A model generated the notes under the pieces. The model was not told the origin of the DNA and made no database searches. It was given only the letters and a program-made list of their open reading frames with translations. A program made the translations under genes and the position numbers. Below are positions 55,629 through 63,961 of a DNA stretch of 64,000 nucleotides, one piece after another (position 1 is the stretch's first letter; each line of letters begins with the position of its first letter). Source of the stretch: Mariniblastus sp. (GTDB taxonomy: Bacteria > Planctomycetota > Planctomycetia > Pirellulales > Pirellulaceae); NCBI GenBank assembly GCA_028823415.1, contig JAPKBL010000007.1, forward strand, positions 1-64,000, in the 5' to 3' direction.

Positions 55629-57134
55629 TTATTTACTTGACGATTGCTCTAGAATTTCCGTCTTGTCGGTCCATGTTCGTTTTCGGTCAAACAAATCTTT
55701 ATACTTCCGGTAGACCGGGCGAACTGCTTTTTCATTTATCTCATATAAATTCCTGTCGTAGAGTTTTCTCATTTTATTGAGAGTTTCCAAATTGGAATCG
55801 TCCTCTGCTGCGTTTGTGAGTTCATTGGCGTCTCGTTCCAAATCAAATAGTTCTTCAGTCGCCAACATGTCATTTTCTTGCGAGTACCAATAAAGGTACT
55901 TCCAAGAATTGGTAACAACCCCAAAGGAGTGGGCTGACTTGGGGCCCCAGAAATTCATCAGCGAAAGACTTTCCCGAACTGGTTTTGTCGGCGTTTGAAG
56001 CAGCGAAACCAGGCTTACGCCATCAATGCCTTCCGCTTCAGGCAGACCAGCAAATTCAAGCATGGTCGGTGAGAGGTCGATGCTCCCGGTTAGCGAATCG
56101 CAACGCAACCCTTTCCCTGAATTGGGGTGCCGGGGATCGAAAATGATCAGAGGAACGCGAGTCGACTCCTCATAGGGGATGACTTTCGAGCCATACCCGT
56201 GGGAACCGCACAAGAATCCATTGTCAGACGTAAAAATGATAACAGTATTGTCGGCAACGCCTCGTTTGACGAGTTCCGATCTGATCATGCCAAGAGCGAC
56301 GTCCACTGCGTAGATTTGTTGGTTGTATTTACGCATAACGCTATCGTAATTGTCTGCATAGCCCCACTCTTCGAAACGAGGATATTGCCGTCCGGTTTTA
56401 CTTTGCTCGGCAAGGTGTTTTCCGTTTTCCCGGCCATAGTTTTGGGGTTTTTCAAAAACAACACCTTCGTAAACTGAGTCAAACTTCGGATCCGGCTGCA
56501 CTGGTCGGTGGGAGGCTTTGAAACTAATCGACAAACAGAATGGAATACGGTCGGTGACGGATTGATTAATAAAGTCTTTTGAGAACTCCGCATAGGACAA
56601 AGTAGAGTGCGGCTGTTTCGCTGCGTATTTTTTCATGGAGGAATTTCGTGCGGTCGCGTAGTTGGTTTGACCAGGCCCCCCACCCCAGAAATCAAAATCT
56701 TGGCTTGGTAGTTTTTTTTCACCTTCGATTTCGATTCCGAATTTCCCCGCAAACGCGGTGCGGTACCCTGCCTGGCGGAATCGCATCGGATAGCTGGTCT
56801 CCCAAAGCTCACGGGTCAGATTTCCGTTGCCAAAATTACAACCGGTTCGGAATTCATAAAGTCCCGTGAAGATATTGGCGCGACTCGCCATGCAGATTGC
56901 GGTCGTAACATAATGTCGGTCGAAAATGACACCGTCGGCAGCGAGCTGATCCAGGTTTGGCGTTTTTACATTCCGGTTCCCATAACAACCCATCGTGATG
57001 GTAGATTGGTCATCGGTGAGCAGAAATATGATGTTGGGTTTCTTTTTGGGCTCGTTAATTTGTGAGAAGCCAATTCCCGCAAAGTGGACTGGGAGCAATA
57101 TTGCGAGGATTAGGACGGTTTGAGGATTTAACAT
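55629..57134 (-). CDS. Secreted sulfatase (motif CMASR)
   Basis: A 501-residue S1 sulfatase with signal LNPQTVLILAILLPVHFAGI. Motifs: KPNIIFLLTDDQSTITMGCY, CMASRANIFTGLY (Cys81, with Ala in the usual Pro position), AGKFGIEIEGEK, SFKASHRPVQPD, IIFTSDNGFLCGSHGYGSK and LFDLERDANELTNAAED. The C-x-A-S-R variant is seen in S1 subfamilies acting on various marine glycans; the substrate cannot be deduced. It converges with the 53522-55567 sulfatase (61-bp gap). The upstream region to 57374 is short and shared with the divergent AP2-protein gene. Confidence 0.93.
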   Translation of the reverse strand: MLNPQTVLILAILLPVHFAGIGFSQINEPKKKPNIIFLLTDDQSTITMGCYGNRNVKTPNLDQLAADGVIFDRHYVTTAICMASRANIFTGLYEFRTGCNFGNGNLTRELWETSYPMRFRQAGYRTAFAGKFGIEIEGEKKLPSQDFDFWGGGPGQTNYATARNSSMKKYAAKQPHSTLSYAEFSKDFINQSVTDRIPFCLSISFKASHRPVQPDPKFDSVYEGVVFEKPQNYGRENGKHLAEQSKTGRQYPRFEEWGYADNYDSVMRKYNQQIYAVDVALGMIRSELVKRGVADNTVIIFTSDNGFLCGSHGYGSKVIPYEESTRVPLIIFDPRHPNSGKGLRCDSLTGSIDLSPTMLEFAGLPEAEGIDGVSLVSLLQTPTKPVRESLSLMNFWGPKSAHSFGVVTNSWKYLYWYSQENDMLATEELFDLERDANELTNAAEDDSNLETLNKMRKLYDRNLYEINEKAVRPVYRKYKDLFDRKRTWTDKTEILEQSSSK

Positions 57135-57373
57135 GTTCGCTCAATATTATTTTAAGGCCGATTTAGCAAATTTATGGCAAAGTTCTTATGGTTTGCAACC
57201 ACGAAAGATCATACCGTAAGGGTTGTTTTCTGGGAAGCAATTATTATTCGTAAAACTCCGCGAAGGCCGATGTCACCGACCTCCAACTGCTGAAAACCAA
57301 TCGGGTGTCGATTGGCGCCCCGAAACTCTGTTGGCGTGGTGCAAGGCAACACAGAAACATTTGGTCTGCATTC

Positions 57374-57928
57374 ATGGGAACTAAATTGGTTGAACGTGGC
57401 ATTACGCGCTACGACATTCTTGATCAAGGCACCTTCGGGTACATGGTGCGGATTTCTCGTGCCGGTGCGCATACGAACAAATTTTTCTCTGACGCAAAAT
57501 ATCGTGGTAAACGAAAAGCGCTTGCCGCTTCTAGGTCTCGATACAGTGAATTGGTTTCTCAATTGCCGCCACCCAAAACTACCAAAGGCATCCAGACTCA
57601 CCGCAATCAAACCGGTGTCGTTGGCGTGCATTTGGCGGTCTGTGAATCCACTTATGGGAAGCTTTACTCAAGTTATTGCGCGTCCTGGAAAGAGACGGAT
57701 GGATCTCGGCGCAAAATCAGTTTTTCCTTAAAAAAATATAACAAGAAAAAGGCTTGGGAAATGGCTTGCATCGCGCGAGAACTGGAAACGGTTGACCGTT
57801 CAAAAATTGAGCGGACAATTCGGTCGCGATCTCGCAAAAAGTCACAACGAACAGTCAACGCGGCTACGATGAAGCCTCCAAGAGCTGGCTCGAGAAAATC
57901 GAAATCCCCAAAAACCAATTCCAATTAA
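57374..57928 (+). CDS. Tandem AP2-domain DNA-binding protein
   Basis: Start at the ATG at 57374 (184 residues); an earlier GTG/ATG-less extension from 57305 looks non-coding. Two AP2/ERF-like DNA-binding modules are visible. The first, about 17-65, is GTFGYMVRISRAGAHTNKFF then a long helix KRKALAASRSRYSELVSQL. The second, about 75-135, is TGVVGVHLAVCESTYGKLYS then SYCASWKETDG and KKAWEMACIARELET. Each shows three strands followed by an amphipathic helix. The C-terminal ~45 residues are very basic (RSRSRKKSQRT, SRKSKSPKT), suited to DNA binding. AP2 domains in bacteria are usually on integrases or homing endonucleases; here there is no nuclease or recombinase domain. Role: DNA-binding regulator or nucleoid protein, unproven. 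Confidence 0.78.
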   Translation: MGTKLVERGITRYDILDQGTFGYMVRISRAGAHTNKFFSDAKYRGKRKALAASRSRYSELVSQLPPPKTTKGIQTHRNQTGVVGVHLAVCESTYGKLYSSYCASWKETDGSRRKISFSLKKYNKKKAWEMACIARELETVDRSKIERTIRSRSRKKSQRTVNAATMKPPRAGSRKSKSPKTNSN

Positions 57929-58238
57929 TAATTCGCTCAATGAATTCCGAACATATTGGCAATGGAAAACTGAAACTGGAACCGGAATCCATCTATTTGG
58001 GCCTTAGCCCAAGAAACATGCTGATTTCCTGCAGTCCTCGTTAGAGATTAAATTTTCCAAGCGAACCGAGTGAATCGGCATCTAGAAGAATTTTTTGCGA
58101 ACTATTGACCCGCATGGAGATTCTAATGCTCGGCGATCCCTTCATTAAGAAAACCCTGCTAGAATTGCCAACTGTTAAGATTCAATTACCCGAATCAGAT
58201 TACAAATGATAGGTAATCATCGGAATGGTTTCAATTAA
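57929..58238. other. Intergenic region, small hairpin only
   Basis: 310 bp. TTGGGC (57997-58002) pairs with GCCCAA (58007-58012) around a 4-nt loop, with no T tract. No ORF stands out. It presumably carries the DUF819 promoter. Confidence 0.4.
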
Positions 58239-59804
58239 GTGAGAGTAAAAGTGGTTCGACTTTCAATCGTAGTGGTCAGTATGTTCTGCTGTTTCCATAC
58301 TTGCGGGCAAGCGGCGTTGATCCAAGATGAAGTTCCGGAAAATTCAACGGAGCGCGTTGAGATAGTTGAAACGGGCGAAGAGGCTAATGAGTCTCAGACG
58401 GCCGAAACGAAAGCTTTAATTTCATCCGAGCTCCATGGTGAATCGCATGAATCAGAGCCGTTTTTCAAGAATGATGCCGTTATCTTTGGCATTCTCATGG
58501 TCATGTTGGGGTTCATTTTTTGGACGTCCAATCTTGACGTGGGGTGGGTTAAGTTATTCTATAAAGTCATTCCAATGTTATTGGTTTGTTACTTCCTGCC
58601 GTCGCTTTTGACATTTTTTAATCTGGTGGATCACCATGATTCTAATTTGTATTACGTAGCGACACGTTTTCTTTTGCCGGCCACTTTGGTTCTGTTAACG
58701 CTCAGCATTGATTTAAAAGAAATTTATGCACTCGGTCCCAAAGCACTCATTATGTTTTTTACTGGAACGATCGGAGTGGTTTTGGGCGGTCCGTTGGCGG
58801 TTCTAACCGTCGCATGGATTTACCCCGAGATTGTTGGTGTTGACGGTCCCGCGGCGGTTTGGCGAGGGCTCAGTACCGTGGCAGGAAGTTGGATCGGTGG
58901 AGGCGCCAATCAGGCAGCAATGCAGGTTGTTTTCATGACACCGGAAGCCGATGCCAGTTCGAATGTTTCAGGCCAATTAGAAGACTTGTACAGTGTGATG
59001 GTTGCCGTCGATGTGATTGTCGCGGAAGTTTGGATGTTCTTTTTGTTAATGGGAGTAGGTTTTTCCAAAGATATTGATCGTATTTTTAAAGCCGATTCAT
59101 CCAGTATTGAGCGATTGAAGACGAAGATGGAGGATTTCAGCAAGCGGGTTACACGAACTCCGACGACTACTGATTTTATGGTGATTGGCGCCATCGGATT
59201 TGGCGCCACTGCGGTCGCCCATTTCGCGGGCGCCTATATTGCAGATAGTGTTCAGGCCGCAATTACGGCAGCTCAGGTGACGACTACGAATCCCGAGGGT
59301 AATCTCATTTTGTTAGAGAACCCCTATGGTTTCTTGAAGGATCTTGGACTGGCGAGTTCATTTTTCTGGCTAATTGTACTAGCCACTGCGATTGGTATTG
59401 GACTGTCGTTTACCCCGTTTAGAAATTATGAAGGCGCAGGCGCGTCCAAATTGGGGACAGTCTTCATTTTTATTCTCGTTGCCGTGATTGGAATGGGAAT
59501 GGACATCCGTGCCCTCGCTGATCACCCCGGGTTTTTTCTGATTGGAGGAATCTGGATGGCATTTCATATCGGACTGATGTTTTTCGTTGGGTGGTTGATC
59601 CGGGCACCCTATTTCTTCCTGGCAGTGGGCAGCAAAGCAAATATTGGCGGAGCAGCCAGTGCTCCGGTGGTGGCCGCGGCCTTCCACCCTGCCCTCGCTC
59701 CGGTAGGCGTTCTGTTAGCAGTGGTGGGTTACGCGCTGGGAACCTATGGAGCGTTATTGTGCGCGTGGATGATGCAATACGCCACACCGATTGCAAACCA
59801 ATAG
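58239..59804 (+). CDS. DUF819 integral membrane protein (YjcL-like)
   Basis: A 521-residue polytopic membrane protein. The start is uncertain: GTG at 58239, GTG at 58251 (VVRLSIVVVSMFCCF) or ATG at 58281. A signal-like stretch and an acidic periplasmic-looking linker (about 28-75) precede the DUF819 core, about 75-521, with about ten helices. Core blocks are ALGPKALIMFFTGTIGVVLGGPLAV, RGLSTVAGSWIGGGANQAAM, the central cytoplasmic-looking loop (about 280-305), and SKANIGGAASAPVVAAAFHP with LAPVGVLLAVVGYALGTYGA near the end. DUF819 is a putative transporter family in the CPA/AT superfamily; no substrate is established. The acidic N-terminal extension is unusual. It is convergent with the J-domain gene (47-bp gap). 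Confidence 0.85.
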   Translation: MRVKVVRLSIVVVSMFCCFHTCGQAALIQDEVPENSTERVEIVETGEEANESQTAETKALISSELHGESHESEPFFKNDAVIFGILMVMLGFIFWTSNLDVGWVKLFYKVIPMLLVCYFLPSLLTFFNLVDHHDSNLYYVATRFLLPATLVLLTLSIDLKEIYALGPKALIMFFTGTIGVVLGGPLAVLTVAWIYPEIVGVDGPAAVWRGLSTVAGSWIGGGANQAAMQVVFMTPEADASSNVSGQLEDLYSVMVAVDVIVAEVWMFFLLMGVGFSKDIDRIFKADSSSIERLKTKMEDFSKRVTRTPTTTDFMVIGAIGFGATAVAHFAGAYIADSVQAAITAAQVTTTNPEGNLILLENPYGFLKDLGLASSFFWLIVLATAIGIGLSFTPFRNYEGAGASKLGTVFIFILVAVIGMGMDIRALADHPGFFLIGGIWMAFHIGLMFFVGWLIRAPYFFLAVGSKANIGGAASAPVVAAAFHPALAPVGVLLAVVGYALGTYGALLCAWMMQYATPIANQ

Positions 59805-59851
59805 CGGTGCTTGGCTGGAAGTGGTGTTCTTACCGCTGCGGGCCTGGCGGA

Positions 59852-60496
59852 TCAGGGAATGGGCGCGGTGTGCTGCAGGTAGAGAAGCAGGCTGTAAATA
59901 ACGACGACGCCGACGATACAAGAGCCTGCGTTTAGCAAAAACTTTGCCGTTTTAACCTTCTTGATTGCCACGATTTGCGCGATGACGCAGACGACTGCTA
60001 CGACGAGTAATTTGAAGCCAATGGCACCATAGAAATCGAATTTGTCGATGAAAAAGTCAGCAATTGGATTCGTTTCGACTGCCCCCTCAACCTTGAAAAG
60101 CAAGCGATGCGTCATGAAAATATCCAAACAATTAATTAGGATAAAGACCGTAGTTTGGTTTTGAAGAGGCAGTTGTCCAGTAAACAGGTTTCTCCATCCG
60201 TGATTGGGATGTCCCTCAGCGTGTTTATTTGTGTTCACGGGTTCGGCTTCCGTATTTTTGGTCTCAAATTCTTGTTTGGGCTCCGGTCGACGTCGCTCGC
60301 TTGGTTGCATCGCTTCGAAAGGAGCTTCACTTTCGGATTGCTTCGACAATTCATCGAATGCATCTTGCACCTGTTGAAATGCCCAACTGTCCCCACCCTG
60401 GTCTGGATGGTGTTTCTGAGCTTTTTCTCGATAAGCTTTGCGAATTTCCTGGGGCGTGGCGTCATTGCCTACGCCTAATATTTTTCGTGAATCCAT
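59852..60496 (-). CDS. J-domain membrane protein
   Basis: A 214-residue protein. Residues 1-55 form a DnaJ J-domain: GVGNDATPQEIRKAYREKAQ and KHHPDQGGD with the HPD motif at 30-32, which should stimulate DnaK ATPase. A charged linker (about 55-105) leads to about three membrane helices (about 115-135, 150-175 and 185-210) with NPIADFFIDKFDF before the second. The C-terminal part resembles DUF5658-like small membrane proteins. There is no Gly/Phe or Zn-finger region, so this is a type III J-protein tethered to the membrane. It probably recruits DnaK to a membrane client. The start is clear (ATG at 60496). Confidence 0.85.
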   Translation of the reverse strand: MDSRKILGVGNDATPQEIRKAYREKAQKHHPDQGGDSWAFQQVQDAFDELSKQSESEAPFEAMQPSERRRPEPKQEFETKNTEAEPVNTNKHAEGHPNHGWRNLFTGQLPLQNQTTVFILINCLDIFMTHRLLFKVEGAVETNPIADFFIDKFDFYGAIGFKLLVVAVVCVIAQIVAIKKVKTAKFLLNAGSCIVGVVVIYSLLLYLQHTAPIP

Positions 60497-60786
60497 ACTT
60501 CAATTGTACTGGGGAAATTTATTGCGAAAACACGACTTTCGACGGTGTCCGCTCAAATTACGTAAATTCAGGGTTGAAAATTGCTAAATTTTCTCATTAG
60601 CTCATTCGAATTGTTAGTTTAGCTCCAATCGTGCACCCGAAGTTGGATCAAGGCGTGGCGCTTGGTCACCTTTGGGCGACGCCACCGAACCTCCTCAAGC
60701 CGCATTTTCCTCGAATTGATTCTGTTTGACCATCGGTATATCTGCCGATACAGTTTGAGGGTGTGTCCGTCGGAATCGGTGTATCA

Positions 60787-61713
60787 ATGATCAAACAAAA
60801 AAACGGTTTTTCCCTTATCGAATTGTTAGTTGTCATCGCAATCATTGCAATTTTGATCGCAATGTTTTTGCCGGCAGTGCAGGGAGTTCGGGAAGCGGCA
60901 AGGCGGACCAGTTGCACTTCGAACTTGGTGCAACTCGGTTTGGCCAACCAAAACTTTAACACGTCGCACAATCATTTCCCCAACGGATGGAATAGCGAAA
61001 CTGGCTGGGGTACGATCAGTTTTCTTTTGCCATTTTTAGATCAAGGCAATCTTTACGCAGACATTGACTTTTCGACCTTTACGGACGCCGCGATCAATCT
61101 ACCAGTGATTCAGCAAAAGCTCTCGGGACTGTTCTGTCCTAGTTCAGGGAACAATTCAAGCTCGTTTCAACTGGAAGGTTTGGACGGCATGGTAGACGTC
61201 GGCCGAACACACTACGTCGGATGTATTGGATCTTCTGTCAGGCAAGAGGACATGGGCGACGGTCAGCTATGCCCTTCGGCGGACTTGCTAAATTCTATTG
61301 GCTTCATCGACGGAATGTTCTACGAGAATAGCACAACCCCACTGAGAGATGTTCGTGATGGACTTTCCAACACCATCTTAATGGGTGAACGGAGTGCTAA
61401 CCTATTTGACTCGCAGTGGCCAGGGATAATTGATGGTTCGGCTCACACTGGTTGGCGCGTGGTGGGGTGGACTGGCGAACCCCCCAATAATCCACCGAAT
61501 CGAGATCCCGTCGTGGTAATCAACGAAGATGGCAGCGAGGAAATTCTTGAAATCCATTTCCATGGATTTGCTCAATTCAACAGTATGCACGGTGGTAGTC
61601 TAACCACGTTTGCTTTTGTTGACGGGTCCGTGCGATTTATCAACGATGACATTGACCCTCGCGTGTTCAAAGCAATGGGCACGATCAAGAACGGCGATCG
61701 AGCTACTGAATAA
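60787..61713 (+). CDS. DUF1559 protein with type IV pilin-like N-terminus
   Basis: Start at the ATG at 60787 (308 residues). The N-terminal GFSLIELLVVIAIIAILIAM is a class III prepilin signal (KNG/FSLIELL, Glu at +5), followed by LPAVQGVREAARRTSCTSN. The body is DUF1559 (SBP_bac_10): LGLANQNFNTSHNHFPNGWN, LLPFLDQGNLY, CPSS, DGLSNTILMGERS, and the end MHGGSLTTFAFVDGSVRFIND. Planctomycetes carry dozens of these major pseudopilin-like proteins, presumed to assemble on the cell surface through a type II/IV system. It ends 47 bp before a strong terminator. Confidence 0.93.
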   Translation: MIKQKNGFSLIELLVVIAIIAILIAMFLPAVQGVREAARRTSCTSNLVQLGLANQNFNTSHNHFPNGWNSETGWGTISFLLPFLDQGNLYADIDFSTFTDAAINLPVIQQKLSGLFCPSSGNNSSSFQLEGLDGMVDVGRTHYVGCIGSSVRQEDMGDGQLCPSADLLNSIGFIDGMFYENSTTPLRDVRDGLSNTILMGERSANLFDSQWPGIIDGSAHTGWRVVGWTGEPPNNPPNRDPVVVINEDGSEEILEIHFHGFAQFNSMHGGSLTTFAFVDGSVRFINDDIDPRVFKAMGTIKNGDRATE

Positions 61714-61759
61714 TGTTATCAGTATTTTTAATTGAAACTTGAACGCGTCACACTGTAAA

Positions 61760-61796
61760 AAAACGAGCTTCCGGCTGTTGGCCAAAAGCTCGTTTT
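61760..61796. terminator. Bidirectional intrinsic terminator
   Basis: AAAACGAGCTT (61760-61770) pairs perfectly with AAGCTCGTTTT (61786-61796). Each side has A/T runs, so it can end transcription of the DUF1559 gene (plus) and of the convergent oxidoreductase gene (minus). Confidence 0.85.
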
Positions 61797-61826
61797 CTAA
61801 TTCGCTGTAGTTTTTGAATAACCATC

Positions 61827-63203
61827 TTACATGTTGATCTCAAATCCCTTTCGATAAGGTCGAGCGAGAAATGAGTTGGCGTAATCATCGCCGATGATTT
61901 CTTCCTTTTGATCATCCCATTTTAAGCTACGACCCAGACGAGCGGAGATGCCTGCGAGATGGCAGACGTTGAGCATCTCCATGTGTGAATGGACGTCCGA
62001 AATTGGCTCTTTTTGTTCACGATGACAATATAGGAAATTTGCCCAATGAGCCCGACGCCCGCTCTGTTCCATCGGAAGCCCCTTGTAGGCGTTCTGGATA
62101 GCGTCTTCGGGTAACGGATTCTCTTTGAGCGCTTTGACTGGCGCCCCGTCAAGTTTACCTCGACTGACAAAAATGCGGCCTTTTTCTCCCTCAATCAGAA
62201 CCCCGTTTCGCCCTTCACTTTTGATAATCATTTCGACACCGCCTGGGTAATTAACAGTGAATGCGAAATTGTTGGCCGTATTGTACCGATCACGTTGGAC
62301 AGGAAATCCATCCTTAAAATCGACAGGATGTTTAGATTCCCCGGAAATGGAAAGTGGCCCGGCTTTTTGACCATTAGATTTCAGGGCCCAATTTGCAATG
62401 TCGACGTGATGTGCGCCCCAGTCTGTCAGTTTTCCGCCGGAATACTCATACCACCAACGGAATTCGTAATGGCAATTGGTGTTGCTTCGCTTTTTTTTAC
62501 TGGATGCATCGGCTCGGTTTAAATAGCTTACTTTCGGCGCGGGACCAAGCCAGCGATCCCAATCGAGTCCGGCTGGAATATCGGCGGTTGGTATTGCATC
62601 GCATTGCGGTGCGCCGCCAATGCAACATTCAATTCGTTTGATCTTACCGAGACGGCCATCGGCGACGATGGCGATGGCTTTGGTAAACAGATTAAAGGTA
62701 CTTCTTTGTTGCGTCCCGACTTGGACAATGCGGCCTGTCTCTTTCTGGACCTTCCGGATCAGTTTCCCCTCGTCGATGGTAAGGGTGAGTGGTTTCTCGC
62801 AATAGATATCTTTTCCAGCATACATTGCTTCGATTAATGGTTTAGTGTGCCAGTGATCAGGGGTCGCGATGTGAACGACTTTAATGTCGTCGCGTTCCAA
62901 TATCTTTTGATAGTCTTTGTAGGTGTCAGCTTTTCCATCACTCAGCGATTGATTGGTTGAGTCCCGGCGGTCTTGGTCGACGTCGGCGATTGCCACCACG
63001 TCGACCCAGGGTTTCGCCGCCCGCATATTTCCATTGCCCATTCCGCCCGCACCGATTAAACCAATCGGGATGCGGTCATTTTTTTCTTGGGTGACTGCCG
63101 CAAGCGTATTTGTTTTGGGATAAACGCAAGGAAGCGACAAGCTGGCCCCCGCCGCCGCGGTCTTTTTAAGGAAGTCTCGACGATGGTTATTATTTGGCTG
63201 CAT
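61827..63203 (-). CDS. Gfo/Idh/MocA-family oxidoreductase, Tat-exported
   Basis: A 458-residue protein. Tat signal HRRDFLKKTAAAGASLSLPC (residues 7-26). Rossmann domain from about 45: IPIGLIGAGGMGNGNMRAAK (NAD(P)-binding Gly motif), VVAIADVD, VHIATPDHWH and EKPLTLTIDEGKLI (about 138-152, the EKP signature). The C-terminal domain has the planctomycete extension with FRWWYEYSGGKLTDWGAHHVDIANWAL (within 20-residue blocks FRWWYEYSGG and KLTDWGAHHVDI). These enzymes oxidise or reduce sugar C3/C2 positions with bound NAD(P). Export with cofactor via Tat is typical of this planctomycete branch and fits 3-keto-sugar chemistry with the DUF1080 and ThuA proteins. Confidence 0.92.
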   Translation of the reverse strand: MQPNNNHRRDFLKKTAAAGASLSLPCVYPKTNTLAAVTQEKNDRIPIGLIGAGGMGNGNMRAAKPWVDVVAIADVDQDRRDSTNQSLSDGKADTYKDYQKILERDDIKVVHIATPDHWHTKPLIEAMYAGKDIYCEKPLTLTIDEGKLIRKVQKETGRIVQVGTQQRSTFNLFTKAIAIVADGRLGKIKRIECCIGGAPQCDAIPTADIPAGLDWDRWLGPAPKVSYLNRADASSKKKRSNTNCHYEFRWWYEYSGGKLTDWGAHHVDIANWALKSNGQKAGPLSISGESKHPVDFKDGFPVQRDRYNTANNFAFTVNYPGGVEMIIKSEGRNGVLIEGEKGRIFVSRGKLDGAPVKALKENPLPEDAIQNAYKGLPMEQSGRRAHWANFLYCHREQKEPISDVHSHMEMLNVCHLAGISARLGRSLKWDDQKEEIIGDDYANSFLARPYRKGFEINM

Positions 63204-63231
63204 ATTGATAATCCGAAATTAAATTTCAAAG

Positions 63232-63465
63232 ATGTCCACGATGGAGGTGTGTATCGAAAAAAATGGGATGAAGGAAACCACCGCCGTTTTAAGCTTTTTA
63301 TTAGGTGGAAAAATAGGCTATTTCGGCGGGTTCCGACTCAAGGTTAGCAACAATACGCTATGGAAGCTAACTTCCTGGGGAATGATAATTACCGGCATAT
63401 CGACTGGATATCTGTATGCGCATCGGATTTTTCGAGAAAATCAGCATGAGTTGCACCAAATTTGA
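63232..63465 (+). CDS. Possible small membrane protein, unknown
   Basis: A 77-codon frame with a hydrophobic middle (TLWKLTSWGMIITGISTGYLY, shown as the single helix near 43-62) and a short charged tail ending REN-QHELHQI. It is divergent from the oxidoreductase, with only 28 bp between starts. There is no clear ribosome-binding site at the ATG at 63232. It may be a real small membrane protein or part of the promoter region by chance. Confidence 0.3.
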   Translation: MSTMEVCIEKNGMKETTAVLSFLLGGKIGYFGGFRLKVSNNTLWKLTSWGMIITGISTGYLYAHRIFRENQHELHQI

Positions 63466-63559
63466 TAGCGTTGGTATAGCTAGAGAAATCCTAGTTGTAC
63501 AATAAGTTGATCAAGTGTAGTATTCAAAACAGTTAATAGAATTTCTCGCAATCGATCGT

Positions 63560-63961
63560 ATGCACAGAATTTTAAAAATCACACTCGCAATCATTGTTGT
63601 CAGCTGCCCAGTTCGGTGTCAGTTGGGATGGAGTGATTGCTGTGGTGAGATGAATTCACCGTCGCCCGTGACGTGCTGCTGCAGCGACGCTGATCTTGAG
63701 GCTCCAGCCTTTCCCGTGGATGACACCGAGGAACGCTGCGGCTGCATCTGTAGTGGTGCAACGATGCCGGATGGGTCCGTTTTGATTTATCAAACATCGG
63801 TTCAGTTTGAATTTGAGTTGGCTCAATTCCCAATGGCTAACTCACTTACGACCAACGATGAGTTAGGGCGTGGCACTGATATCTCGGCAAATGGTCCGCC
63901 ATGCTGCGCGGGGAACTTTGGTCGGCAGCTGCGCTGTCTTCACGGATCGCTTATCATCTAG
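63560..63961 (+). CDS. Cys-rich small exported protein
   Basis: A 133-residue protein with a signal peptide (LKITLAIIVVSCPVRCQLG) and 13 Cys in all, mostly in clusters (DCC, TCCC, CGCIC, PPCC). Short Cys-rich peptides of this type often precede heavy-metal efflux (RND/CusA-like) genes in planctomycetes, but that region is beyond the window, so the link is inference. Metal binding or disulfide cross-linking is likely. The start is the ATG at 63560. Confidence 0.65.
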   Translation: MHRILKITLAIIVVSCPVRCQLGWSDCCGEMNSPSPVTCCCSDADLEAPAFPVDDTEERCGCICSGATMPDGSVLIYQTSVQFEFELAQFPMANSLTTNDELGRGTDISANGPPCCAGNFGRQLRCLHGSLII

